From NCBI RefSeq assembly GCF_042683125.1, contig NZ_JBHUIY010000011.1:41830-105829 (forward strand): DNA of 64,000 bases, given 5' to 3'. The notes below the pieces were generated by a model that was not told where the DNA came from, ran no database searches, and saw only the letters and a program-made list of their open reading frames with translations. Positions 7,195-15,789 of the stretch are shown here, piece by piece (position 1 is the first letter of the stretch; each line of letters opens with the position of its first letter). A program made the translations under genes and the position numbers. The DNA comes from Phaeospirillum tilakii. Lineage in GTDB: Bacteria; Pseudomonadota; Alphaproteobacteria; Rhodospirillales; Magnetospirillaceae.

Positions 7195-8075
7195 GCCCGG
7201 CCGGTGCCGAGGCCCGGCCGGTGCCGGTGCCCGCCTGGGAGCGGGCCGCCGGCCGGCTGTGGCACGCCGCCCTGGCCGGCGGCTTCCTGGTGGCCTGGCT
7301 GACCGCCGACGAGGACACCTACCGGATGCATGTGTTCGCCGGCTGGTGGGTGGTGGGGGCGGTGCTGGCCCGGCTGGCGCTGGCGGTGGTCGCCACCCCG
7401 CGCGGGCCGCTGGCGCTGGTCCGGCCCGGCCGCCCGGCGGCGATGCTGGCCTTTGCCGCCCTGGTGCTGGTGGCGGTCGGCGCGGCGGGCTGGAGCGGGG
7501 TGGTCGCCGACGGCCATCCGGCGGTCGAGGACCTGCATGAGGGCCTCAGCAATCTCGCCCTGGCGGCGATCGGCCTGCATGTCGGGCTGGTGATGTGGCT
7601 GGTGCGCGGCCGCTGGCTGCGGCCGCGTCCGTCCCAACGCGCGCCCCAGCCGCTGCGCCTGCTGCTGCTCGGCGGCGGGCTGGCGGCGGCGCTGCTGGCC
7701 GCCGGGCCGGCCCGGGCCGGCGACCCCGCCCGCGACGCCCTGCTGGCCGGGCTGGCCAAGGCGGCGCGGGCCGAGGATCCCGCCTTCACCGCCTTCTCGC
7801 CCGAGCGCGGCGAAAAGCTCTACCGCGCCCGTACCGGCGCCAATGCCGAGCTGGCCGCCTGCGCCACCTGCCATGGCGACGATCCGACCCGGCCCGGCCG
7901 CCATGCCAAGACCGGGCGCGAGATCCGCCCGGCGGCGCTGTCGGCCACCCCCTCCCGCTTCACCGATCCCGACAAGGTGACGGAACGGTTCGACCGCGAC
8001 TGCCCGGCGGTGCTGGGGCGGGCCTGCTCGGCGCGCGATCGCGGCGACTACCTCACCTTCCTGATGTCGAAATGA
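7191..8075 (+). CDS. Cytochrome b561 fused to SHP-type (DUF1924) cytochrome c
   Basis: The protein has 294 residues. Residues 1-145 form a four-helix cytochrome b561-like membrane domain with His residues in helices (LWHAALAGG, RMHVFAGWW, DLHEGLSN, GLHVGLVMW). A further hydrophobic segment (LRLLLLGGGLAAALLAAG) precedes a C-terminal cytochrome c domain with the haem site CATCH at 224-228. That domain resembles the oxygen-binding sphaeroides haem protein SHP, including a Cys pair at 271 and 279. In Rhodobacter sphaeroides, as I recall, SHP, DHC and the b-type cytochrome are separate genes; here b561 and SHP are one polypeptide. The expected Asn before the first Cys of the pair is Asp270. Confidence 0.85.
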   Translation: MSPAGAEARPVPVPAWERAAGRLWHAALAGGFLVAWLTADEDTYRMHVFAGWWVVGAVLARLALAVVATPRGPLALVRPGRPAAMLAFAALVLVAVGAAGWSGVVADGHPAVEDLHEGLSNLALAAIGLHVGLVMWLVRGRWLRPRPSQRAPQPLRLLLLGGGLAAALLAAGPARAGDPARDALLAGLAKAARAEDPAFTAFSPERGEKLYRARTGANAELAACATCHGDDPTRPGRHAKTGREIRPAALSATPSRFTDPDKVTERFDRDCPAVLGRACSARDRGDYLTFLMSK

Positions 8076-8086
8076 CGGAGACGACG

Positions 8087-8548
8087 ATGCGCCCCCTGCT
8101 GCTGCTGACCGGCCTGACCCTGCTGCTGGCCCCGCCCGCCCTCGCCGATCAGGTGGCGCCGGTGACCGACCCCGACACCCGTGCCCGGTGCGGCGAATGC
8201 CACATGGCGTTCCAGCCCGCCTTCCTGCCCGCCCGCTCGTGGGAGCGGATCATGGACACCCTGTCCGACCATTACGGCGACCGGGTGACGCTGAAGCCGG
8301 AGCAGGCCGCCCACATCCGCGCCGTGCTGGTGGCCGGCGCCGCCGACCGGGCCGGCGGCAAGGTCGCCCGCCGGGTGATGGCGCGGGTCGATCCCGCCGG
8401 CACGCCGCTGCGGCTGACCGAAAACCCCGATTTCCTGCGGCGCCACGACTTCCCTGCGCGCGAATGGGCCCGGCCCGAGGTCAAGGTCAAGTCCAACTGC
8501 CCGGCCTGCCATCGCCGCGCCGAGGCGGGCGATTACGAAGAGGATTAG
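8087..8548 (+). CDS. Diheme cytochrome c (DHC)
   Basis: The protein is about 153 residues: a signal peptide ending in ALADQ, then two c-type haem sites, CGECH near the N-terminus and CPACH near the C-terminus. This is the layout of DHC, the redox partner of SHP. I start it at ATG 8087 because GGAG sits 6 bp upstream and the signal peptide begins there; an in-frame ATG at 8072 overlaps the upstream stop and is the alternative. It closes an operon with the His/Asp-rich protein and the b561-SHP fusion. Probable role: periplasmic electron transfer between the membrane b-type cytochrome and the SHP domain. Confidence 0.87.
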   Translation: MRPLLLLTGLTLLLAPPALADQVAPVTDPDTRARCGECHMAFQPAFLPARSWERIMDTLSDHYGDRVTLKPEQAAHIRAVLVAGAADRAGGKVARRVMARVDPAGTPLRLTENPDFLRRHDFPAREWARPEVKVKSNCPACHRRAEAGDYEED

Positions 8549-8667
8549 GCCTCTGCCCTGGGGGCGGCCCCGGACTTTCGCGCCGGTGCCGCCATTTTTC
8601 CTGCCGGTCCCCCTTTCCTTTCGGTTAAAGCGGCACACCTAACCAACAGTGTGACGCGACAGGTGGG

Positions 8668-11454
8668 ATGGTGATGGCACGGCGGTTCCGCTTTTTGCGG
8701 TTGGCGTCACGCGGGGCCGATCCGGTGCGGTGGGTGGGGCCGCTCGCCCTGATGGTCAGTCTGGTCGGGGTGGGGGCGATCCTGGCGGTCGATCTGGTCC
8801 GCTCCCACCAGCGCGATTATGCGGCGGCGCGGGCGGTGTCGGCCCGTCAGATCGACCGGATCGACCGCCAGATCGCCGCCGCGCTGCGGCGGATCGATCT
8901 GGTGCTGACCGAGGCGGTGCGTGACGCGGTGCCGTTGCTGGCCGCCTCCGGGCGCGCGGCGGTGTCGCCCGAGATCGAGCGCGATCTGGCGCGGTGGAGC
9001 GCGTTCCTGCCCGAGGGAACGGGGATGGTGGTGCGCGACGCCGCCGGCCTCGCCCGCTTTCCCGCCGGGGGCGGCGCCAGTTGGCCGGGGGCGGCGTTGC
9101 TGCGGCGGATGCAGGCCGATCCCGGTGGTGGGCTGTTGGTTGAACTGCTGCCCGGGGCCGAGGCGGGGCAGCTCAGCCTGGGCCGGCCGGTGCGTGCCGG
9201 TGACGGCCGCCTGCTCGGCCTGATCGAGGTGACGGTGCGGCCGGATTATTTCCAGGCCGTGCTCGCCGCGCTGCCGCTGCCGTTGTTTGCCTCGGCCACC
9301 CTGCTTGACAACAATCTGCGGCTGGCGGCGCGCGAGCCGGCGCTGCCGACCGAACTGGGGCGGCCGCTGCCGCACGACCATCTGCGCGCGGCGATGGCGC
9401 CCGGGGCCGGCCTGCGCGAGAGCGAGATCGTCTCGCCGCTCGACGGGGTGTCGCGGCTGTTCCAGTACCGCAAGCTGCAAAGCCTGCCCTATCTGATGCT
9501 GATCGGGCGGGCGCCGCTGGAATTCCTCGCCGACTGGCGCGACAAGGCGGCGTTCTACGGGCTGGCCTATGGCGCGCTGACCCTGGCGCTGCTGGCGCTG
9601 CTGCGGATCCATCTGCGCGGCAGCGAGGACCGCCGCCGGCTGGTGGCCGAAGTGTTCGATTCGGCGCGCGAGGGGATCGTGGTGGCCGACCGCGCCGGGC
9701 GGATCCTCGCCGCCAATGCCGCGCTCGGCGAAATCACCGGCTATGCCCCCCAGGAGGCGGTTGGCCGCGATCTGGGCGGTCTGCTCGATCCGGCCGGCAC
9801 CGCCCGGCTGTGGCCGGGGCTGGTCGCCGAGGGCGGCTGGCGCGGCGAGGTGTGGACCCGGCGCAAATCGGGCGAACCCTATCCGCAATGGCTGTCGGTC
9901 GCCGCCCGGCGCGACCGCCACGGCGTGGTGACCCATTACATCGGGGTGGTCAGCGACCTGTCCGAACTGCATCAGGCCCGCCGCCAGGCCGAGGAGACCC
10001 ACCGCCGGCTGGAGCAGGCCCAGACCCTGGCCGGGCTGGGCTGGTGGGACTACGAGCCGGCCAGCGGCCGGCTGGCCTGGTCGGCCACCACCTTCGCCAT
10101 CCTTGGCCGCGACCCGGCCGAGGGCATGCCGAGCCTCGACAGCCTGATCGCCGCGATCGAGCCCGAGGACCGCGACCGGGTGCGGGCCTGTTGCCGGGGC
10201 GGCGAGCCCGGCGAAAGCGAGAGCGACCTGATGTTCCGCATCCGCCGCCCCGATGGCGAGCTGCGCCACGTCGTCAGCCGCTTCCACGTCGTCTCCGACG
10301 GTGGCGCGGTGCCGCTGCGGCTGGCCGGGACCCTGCTCGACGTCACCGAGCGCGAGGCGATCATCGTCCGCCTCGATCTGTTCCGCCGCATCCTCGATTC
10401 CTCGCCGCAGGGGGTCGGCATCGCCGATGCCGAGGGGCGGATTTTGTTCGCCAACCGCGCCTGTCTGACCATGACCGGCCACGAGGCGGCGGCGCTGACC
10501 GGGCGCCATTACCTGACCCTGGTCGAGGATCCCGAGGCGGATGCGGTGCGCCAGCGGGCCCAGGCGCTGGCCGCCGGGCAGGGCTGGACCGGGGTGATCG
10601 GCCTGCGCCGCGCCGACGGCACCACCTTCCCCTCTTATTCCAATGCCGGCGCGGTGTGCGACGCCCAGGGCCGGGTCCAGTATCTGTTCGACATCTTCAG
10701 CGACTTCACCGACGAGATCGCCCGCCAGCGCGAGCTGGGCGCCGCCCGCGACAGCGCCGAGGCGGCCAGCCGGGCCAAGTCGGCCTTCCTCGCCAACATG
10801 AGCCATGAACTGCGCACGCCGATGAACGCCATCCTCGGCTTTTCCCAGTTCGTGATGATGGACCCGACCCTGGCCGAGGCCCAGCGCGAGCGGATCGCCG
10901 CGATCTATCACGCCGGCAGCCATCTGCTCGAACTGATCAACGACATCCTCGATCTTGCCCGGGTCGAGGCCGGCCGGATCGACCTGACGCTCGATCGGGT
11001 CGAACTGGTGCCGGTGCTGCGGGAATGCGCCGACCTGATCCAGCCGCTGGCGCGCGAGCGCGGCGTCAGCGTCGAGCTGGCCGCCGGTGCCGATCTCGCC
11101 GCCCGGGCCGACCGGCTCAGGCTGCGTCAGGTGCTGGTCAACCTGCTGTCGAACGCGGTCAAATACAATCACCAGGGCGGCTCGGTCCGCCTGTCGCTCG
11201 GCCGCGATCCCACCGGCCGGGTGCGGGTCAGCGTCGCCGATACCGGCCCCGGCATCCCGCCGGAACGGGTGGCGGAACTGTTCACCCCGTTCAACCGCCT
11301 CGGCGCCGAACGCTCCGGCATCGAGGGCACCGGCATCGGCCTCGCCCTCAGCCGCCGCATCCTTGAGGAGATGGAAGGCGCGGTCGGAGTCGAAAGCCGG
11401 CCCGGACGCGGCAGCCTGTTCTGGATCGATCTGCCCCCGGCCGTCCCGCCGTGA
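8668..11454 (+). CDS. Multi-PAS sensor histidine kinase
   Basis: The product has 928 residues. A signal-anchor helix (LALMVSLVGVGAILAVDLV) is followed by a periplasmic Cache-like domain of about 250 residues and a second helix (AFYGLAYGALTLALLALL). Three PAS domains follow (beginning about residues 325, 450 and 575), then HisKA with H-box NMSHELRTPMNAILGFSQ, and HATPase_c with NLLSNAVKYN, DTGPGIPP and GTGIGLALS. There is no receiver domain, so a separate response regulator is expected, and none is adjacent. The PAS domains could bind haem or flavin, but no diagnostic residue is clear. ATGs at 8668 and 8674 are both plausible starts. Confidence 0.88.
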   Translation: MVMARRFRFLRLASRGADPVRWVGPLALMVSLVGVGAILAVDLVRSHQRDYAAARAVSARQIDRIDRQIAAALRRIDLVLTEAVRDAVPLLAASGRAAVSPEIERDLARWSAFLPEGTGMVVRDAAGLARFPAGGGASWPGAALLRRMQADPGGGLLVELLPGAEAGQLSLGRPVRAGDGRLLGLIEVTVRPDYFQAVLAALPLPLFASATLLDNNLRLAAREPALPTELGRPLPHDHLRAAMAPGAGLRESEIVSPLDGVSRLFQYRKLQSLPYLMLIGRAPLEFLADWRDKAAFYGLAYGALTLALLALLRIHLRGSEDRRRLVAEVFDSAREGIVVADRAGRILAANAALGEITGYAPQEAVGRDLGGLLDPAGTARLWPGLVAEGGWRGEVWTRRKSGEPYPQWLSVAARRDRHGVVTHYIGVVSDLSELHQARRQAEETHRRLEQAQTLAGLGWWDYEPASGRLAWSATTFAILGRDPAEGMPSLDSLIAAIEPEDRDRVRACCRGGEPGESESDLMFRIRRPDGELRHVVSRFHVVSDGGAVPLRLAGTLLDVTEREAIIVRLDLFRRILDSSPQGVGIADAEGRILFANRACLTMTGHEAAALTGRHYLTLVEDPEADAVRQRAQALAAGQGWTGVIGLRRADGTTFPSYSNAGAVCDAQGRVQYLFDIFSDFTDEIARQRELGAARDSAEAASRAKSAFLANMSHELRTPMNAILGFSQFVMMDPTLAEAQRERIAAIYHAGSHLLELINDILDLARVEAGRIDLTLDRVELVPVLRECADLIQPLARERGVSVELAAGADLAARADRLRLRQVLVNLLSNAVKYNHQGGSVRLSLGRDPTGRVRVSVADTGPGIPPERVAELFTPFNRLGAERSGIEGTGIGLALSRRILEEMEGAVGVESRPGRGSLFWIDLPPAVPP

Positions 11455-11467
11455 GGTAAGGTTACGC

Positions 11468-11627
11468 GGGCTCTGCCCGCCCCCGCCAAGGGCCGAAGGC
11501 CCTTGGAACCCTTTCCTTGCCCTTCGCGCGGCAAACATCCGCGCCCAAGCTGACAGGCCGCTCCGCGCCCGACCACCAAAGGGTTCCAAGGGCCTTGCGG
11601 CCCTTGGCGGGGGTGGGCGGAGCCCAC
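11468..11627. repeat. Family-1 palindromic repeat, two inverted copies
   Basis: Two inverted copies of the same unit occupy 11468-11511 and 11581-11627. Each contains a 9-bp stem with the half-site CCAAGGGCC facing GGCCCTTGG, plus a second GGGC/GCCC hairpin. The pair lies between the convergent ends of the sensor kinase and the hydrogenase and probably terminates both. Related copies occur at 39797, 43461, 54522 and 59750. Confidence 0.8.
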
Positions 11628-11661
11628 ATCACTCTGAACGGTGCATGTTCGCGCGCGAGGT

Positions 11662-13524
11662 TCAGTAGACCATCGTGCTCATGGTGATGTCCTGCCACAC
11701 CTGCTTGACGGTCAGCGACATTTCGACCGCGCGGTCGGTGTAGTAGGTGTGCAGCAGCCCGTGCGCCTTCTCCGAATAGGGGGTGCCGAGGAAGTCGCGG
11801 TAGAGCGCCTGGATCTGCGGGTTGTTGTGCGACTGGCGCACCGGGGTGGCGCGGTCGATCGCGAACAGGGTCTCGCGCCGTTTGAGGGCGTAGGGCAGGT
11901 AGGCCTTCTTCGAGCGCAGGGTGCCGCCGCCATCGACGCAGCCGCCGGGGCAGGCCATGATCTCGATGAAGTCGAAATCGGCGGTGCCGGCCCGCACCGC
12001 CTCGCAGATCGCCCGGGTCGGGCGCAGGCCGTGGCACATCGCCACCTTGACCGTGCCGACCGCGCCGCCGACCGGGATGGTGGCGATGCGGGCGCCGTCG
12101 AAGCCGCGCAGCTGGTCCAACTCGATCTGGGGCAGTTCGCCGCCATTGACGAGGTGGAACATCGTCCGCACCGCCGCCTCCATCACCCCGCCGGTGGTGC
12201 CGAAGATCGCCCCGGCGCCGGAATAGGCGCTCATGTAGGGATTGTCGAAGCTCGACGGCGCCTGCTGGCGCAGATCGATCCCCTGGCGGCGCAGCAGGCG
12301 GGCGAATTCGCGGGTGGTCAGCACCACGTCGATCTCGGCCACCCCGTCGGCGGACAGTTGCGGCCGGGTGCGCTCGTCCTTCTTGGCGGTGCAGGGCATG
12401 ATCGAGATCACCCGGATCCGCGCCGGGTCGATCCCCATCCGCTCGGGCAGGTAGGTCTTGGCGATCACCCCCAGGCATTGCTGCGGCGACTTGGTCGAGG
12501 ACAGCAGCGGCAGCAAATCGGGGTAGTGGCGTTCGGCGAAATTGATCCAGGCCGGACAGCAGGAGGTGAAGGTCGGCCGCCGCTGCCCGCCCAGCCGGCG
12601 CAGCAGTTCGGCGCTTTCCTCCATCACCACCAGATCGGCGGCGAAATTGGTGTCGAGCACGATGTCGGCGCCCAGCCGGCGCAGCGCGCCGATGATCTGG
12701 CCCTCGACATTGGTGCCGGGGGGCAGGCCGAATTCCTCGCCGAAGCCGACCCGCACCGCCGGGGCGAACTGGACCACGGTGACGATCTCGGGATCGAACA
12801 GGTAATCGAGCACCCGCTCGGTCTCGTCGCGCTCGCCCAGCGCCCCGGTCGGGCAGACCAGCACGCACTGGCCGCAGGCGACGCAGCTCGACTCCCGTTG
12901 GCTGAGGCCGTGATGCAGCCCGATCGCGGTATCCTGGCCGGTGCCGGTCACCACCAGCGCATCGACGGTCTGGCCGTCGCGGCAGACGGTGACGCAGCGT
13001 TGGCAGCGGATGCATTTGGTCATGTCGCGGATCATCGCCGGCGACGTATCGTCGATGCCGCGCCCGAAGGTGCGGGCGCGGTCGAAGAAGCGGTTGCCGG
13101 TCACCCCGACATGCTGGGCGACGTCCTGCAATTCGCAATTGCCGTGGCGGACGCAGGTGGCGCAATCCTGATTGTGGTCGGCCAGCAGCAGTTCGACCTG
13201 GAGCCGCTGGGCGTCGCGCACCCGGCGGCTGCGGGTGCGCACGCTCATCCCGGCCCGTACCGGGGTGGCGCAGCTCGCCACCAGCTGGCCGGGCTCGTGG
13301 CCGGGGCTGTCGATCTCGACCACGCAGACCCGACAGGTGCCGGGGGCGTGGTCGATGTCGTTCATCTCGCACAGGGTGGGGATGATCACGCCGTGGCGGC
13401 GGGCGCAGGCGAGGATGGTCTCCTCCGGCCGGGCGGTGACGGCGCGCCCGTCGAGGGTCAGGCCGATCGCCCCCGCGCCGACGGGGGCGGCGGTTTCGGC
13501 CGGCGGGGTCGGGGTCGGGCTCAT
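11662..13524 (-). CDS. [FeFe]-hydrogenase, group A, modular
   Basis: The product has 620 residues. The N-terminal half carries a [2Fe-2S] plant-type ferredoxin domain, a His-ligated NuoG-like cluster (DHNQDCATCVRHGNC) and two [4Fe-4S] sites (CIRCQRCVTVC and CVACGQCVLVC). The catalytic domain has all three H-cluster motifs: TSCCPAW (C322, C323), MPCTAKKDE (C378) and EIMACPGGC (C525, C529), followed by a small-subunit-type tail. The third motif continues GGGTLR instead of the common GGGQP. The ATG start overlaps the stop of the upstream flavoprotein by one base. Function by family: reversible H2 formation or oxidation. The maturases HydE, HydF and HydG are not in this window. Confidence 0.95.
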   Translation of the reverse strand: MSPTPTPPAETAAPVGAGAIGLTLDGRAVTARPEETILACARRHGVIIPTLCEMNDIDHAPGTCRVCVVEIDSPGHEPGQLVASCATPVRAGMSVRTRSRRVRDAQRLQVELLLADHNQDCATCVRHGNCELQDVAQHVGVTGNRFFDRARTFGRGIDDTSPAMIRDMTKCIRCQRCVTVCRDGQTVDALVVTGTGQDTAIGLHHGLSQRESSCVACGQCVLVCPTGALGERDETERVLDYLFDPEIVTVVQFAPAVRVGFGEEFGLPPGTNVEGQIIGALRRLGADIVLDTNFAADLVVMEESAELLRRLGGQRRPTFTSCCPAWINFAERHYPDLLPLLSSTKSPQQCLGVIAKTYLPERMGIDPARIRVISIMPCTAKKDERTRPQLSADGVAEIDVVLTTREFARLLRRQGIDLRQQAPSSFDNPYMSAYSGAGAIFGTTGGVMEAAVRTMFHLVNGGELPQIELDQLRGFDGARIATIPVGGAVGTVKVAMCHGLRPTRAICEAVRAGTADFDFIEIMACPGGCVDGGGTLRSKKAYLPYALKRRETLFAIDRATPVRQSHNNPQIQALYRDFLGTPYSEKAHGLLHTYYTDRAVEMSLTVKQVWQDITMSTMVY

Positions 13525-15527
13525 CAGGCGGCTCCTTCCGGGATCGGTTGCGCGGTGATCGCCGTGTAGATGCGGTAGCAGCGCATGCAGCGGCGGGCTT
13601 CGCGGTAGGCCTCCTCGTCGGAGATGGTCGCCTCGACCTCCTCGAACATGGTGCGGCGCACCTCGGGATCGAGTTCGGGGTGGTGGACGCGATATTCCAG
13701 CCGCACCGGCACCTCGACGCAATCGGCCGCCAGCAGCCTGTGCTCGGTCAGGATCTGCCGCATGCGCGAACGCGGGAAGAAGCGGGGATGGCCCAACTGG
13801 AGGTAATCGTCGATGTTGCGCGCCGCCTTCAGCCCGGCCGCCATCGCGTGGATCAGGGTCGAGGGGCCGGAAACGCAGTCGCCGCCGGCGAACACCCCCG
13901 GCCGGGCGGTGGCGAGGGACTCGGACTCGGTCTCGACCCCGCCCCAGCGCGAGCGGCCGACCCCGTCCTCGGGGCGCAGGGTGCCCTGGCTGACCTGCTG
14001 GCCGATCGCGGCGATCACCAGGGTGCAGTCCATCCGCCGCTCGCTGCCGGGGATCGGCTCGACGTTGCGGCGGCCCTTGGCGTCGCGCTCGGTCTGGCGC
14101 ATCGACACCACCTCGACCCCGCTGACCCGGCCGGTCGCGTCATACAGCACCCGGGACGGGTTGGTGAGGTAATGGACCAGCACCCCCTCGGCCTCGGCGG
14201 CGTCGATCTCCTCGCGGTCGGCCGGCATGTCCTCGCGGGTGCGGCGATAGAGCAGGTGGACCCGCGCCGCCCCCATCCTGAGCGCCGAGCGGACGCAATC
14301 CATCGCCACGTTGCCGCCGCCGACCACCACCACGTCGCCCTCCAGCCGGGTCGGCCGCACCCCGGCGATGTGGTCGTGGACCTGGAGCAGGAAGCTGATC
14401 CCGGTCTGATAGCCGGGGGCGTCGGCGCGCTCGTCGGCGACGCCCATCGGCGCCCCCTGCTGACAGCCGAGGCCGAGGAACACCGCGCGGTAGCCCCGGG
14501 CGAACAGGTCGTCGATCGAGAAATCGCGCCCGAGCGCCTGATCGTAGAGGAAGCGCCCGCCCAGGGTGGCGATGATGTCGGTCTCGGAATGCAGCACGTC
14601 CTTGGGCAGGCGATAGCTGGGGATGCCGATCGCCGCCATCCCGCCGGCCTCGCCGCGCGCCTCGAGGATATCGACCGGGTAGCCGTGCAGCAGCAGGTGA
14701 TAGGCGCAGGACACCCCGGCCGGGCCGGCGCCGACCACCGCCACCCGCAGCTCGGCCGGCTGGGAATGGGCGATCAGGTCGCGGGTGAAGCGCAGGGCGT
14801 TCGGCCCCTTCTGGTGGTCGGCGACATAACGCTTGAGGGTCTTGATCCCCACCGCCTCATCGACCAGGTTGCGGCGACAGGCCATCTCGCAGAACCGCAC
14901 GCAGACCCGGCCGCAGGTGGCGGCCATCGGATATTTCTGCAGGATCACCCCGAGCGAGTGCTCGGGCTTGCCGTCGCGGATGTAATCGATGTAGCGCGGC
15001 ACGTTGATCTTGGACGGACAGGCCTCGATGCAGGGTGCGGTCATGTAATCGAGCCCGGGCTGTTCGGGCTGCGCCCCGCCCCGGGCGATCTCGGCCTCGA
15101 TCTCATCGCGGAAATGGGCCAGCGCCGCCAGCAGCGCCACCGGGGTGGTGCGCCCCAGCCCGCACAGCGAGGTGTCGGCCATCTGCCGGGCCAGGGTCTC
15201 GATCAGCTCAAGCCCGATCGCCGCCGGCTCGCCCCGCGCCAGCGCCGCCAGCGCGTCGCCGATCAGGGTCGAGCCCATCCGGCAGGGGGTGCATTTGCCG
15301 CAGGATTGCTCCAGCGCCTTGACGAACTGGCGGCGCAGCGCGTCGAGCAGGCTGACGCCCCGGTCGAACACCAGGAAACCGCGGTCGCCGATGAAGGCGC
15401 GGATCGGATTGCCCGGATTGAATTCCCCAAATCCGGCCAGCGCCGGCAGATCGCCGTCGGCCTCGCCGTTGCCGTCGCGGTGGTCGATCGCCGCGCCGTC
15501 CCACACGCCATAGACGATGGTCGCCAT
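13524..15527 (-). CDS. NuoF C-terminal/GltD-type fusion oxidoreductase, hydrogenase partner
   Basis: The product has 667 residues. Residues 60-140 resemble the C-terminal [4Fe-4S] domain of NuoF (CGKCTPCRMGS at 76-86, then SLCGLG). Residues 160-230 form a Cys-rich GltD/Fer4_20 domain (APCIEACPSK, CGRVCVRFCEMAC). The rest is an FAD/NAD(P)-binding pyridine nucleotide-disulphide oxidoreductase with VVGAGPAGVSCA, VVVGGGNVAMDCV and VFAGGDCVSGPS. A final CMRCYRIY pair ends the protein. It lacks the NuoF flavin/NADH Rossmann region, so NAD(P)H is presumably used by the GltD part. ATG 15527 follows GGGAGG. The 1-bp overlap with the hydrogenase gene indicates a subunit or obligate partner. Confidence 0.88.
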   Translation of the reverse strand: MATIVYGVWDGAAIDHRDGNGEADGDLPALAGFGEFNPGNPIRAFIGDRGFLVFDRGVSLLDALRRQFVKALEQSCGKCTPCRMGSTLIGDALAALARGEPAAIGLELIETLARQMADTSLCGLGRTTPVALLAALAHFRDEIEAEIARGGAQPEQPGLDYMTAPCIEACPSKINVPRYIDYIRDGKPEHSLGVILQKYPMAATCGRVCVRFCEMACRRNLVDEAVGIKTLKRYVADHQKGPNALRFTRDLIAHSQPAELRVAVVGAGPAGVSCAYHLLLHGYPVDILEARGEAGGMAAIGIPSYRLPKDVLHSETDIIATLGGRFLYDQALGRDFSIDDLFARGYRAVFLGLGCQQGAPMGVADERADAPGYQTGISFLLQVHDHIAGVRPTRLEGDVVVVGGGNVAMDCVRSALRMGAARVHLLYRRTREDMPADREEIDAAEAEGVLVHYLTNPSRVLYDATGRVSGVEVVSMRQTERDAKGRRNVEPIPGSERRMDCTLVIAAIGQQVSQGTLRPEDGVGRSRWGGVETESESLATARPGVFAGGDCVSGPSTLIHAMAAGLKAARNIDDYLQLGHPRFFPRSRMRQILTEHRLLAADCVEVPVRLEYRVHHPELDPEVRRTMFEEVEATISDEEAYREARRCMRCYRIYTAITAQPIPEGAA

Positions 15528-15599
15528 CTGCCTCCCTTTCCCTGCTCCGCCCCCCCGGGGGAATGGTCGCGAAGTGCCGGGGCCGATCATGAAGCAGGC

Positions 15600-15789
15600 G
15601 GCGGGGTCTGTCCATCGGCGACGGCGGCGGGGGCGGTCCTGGGGTCGGACCATCTCCCTAAGATTGTAGGTATAATTTCATTGCGTGTTTTGCGACTCAA
15701 ATAACCATAAATTCTCCTAATCGGCGGTGTACATGATATGATGCTTCACCTCCAGCCGTGGGGCTGGTTTCGGGACCGGGAGGTTTCCC
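15600..15789. promoter_or_regulatory. AT-rich divergent promoter region (hydrogenase / chagasin-rSAM operons)
   Basis: This intergenic stretch is clearly AT-richer than its surroundings. It contains a consensus -10 hexamer TATAAT at 15671-15676 on the + strand and a TATGAT at 15737-15742. On the minus strand TTGAGT and AATTAT are spaced by 17 bp, a plausible hydrogenase promoter. I do not see a convincing FNR box or sigma-54 site. Confidence 0.4.
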
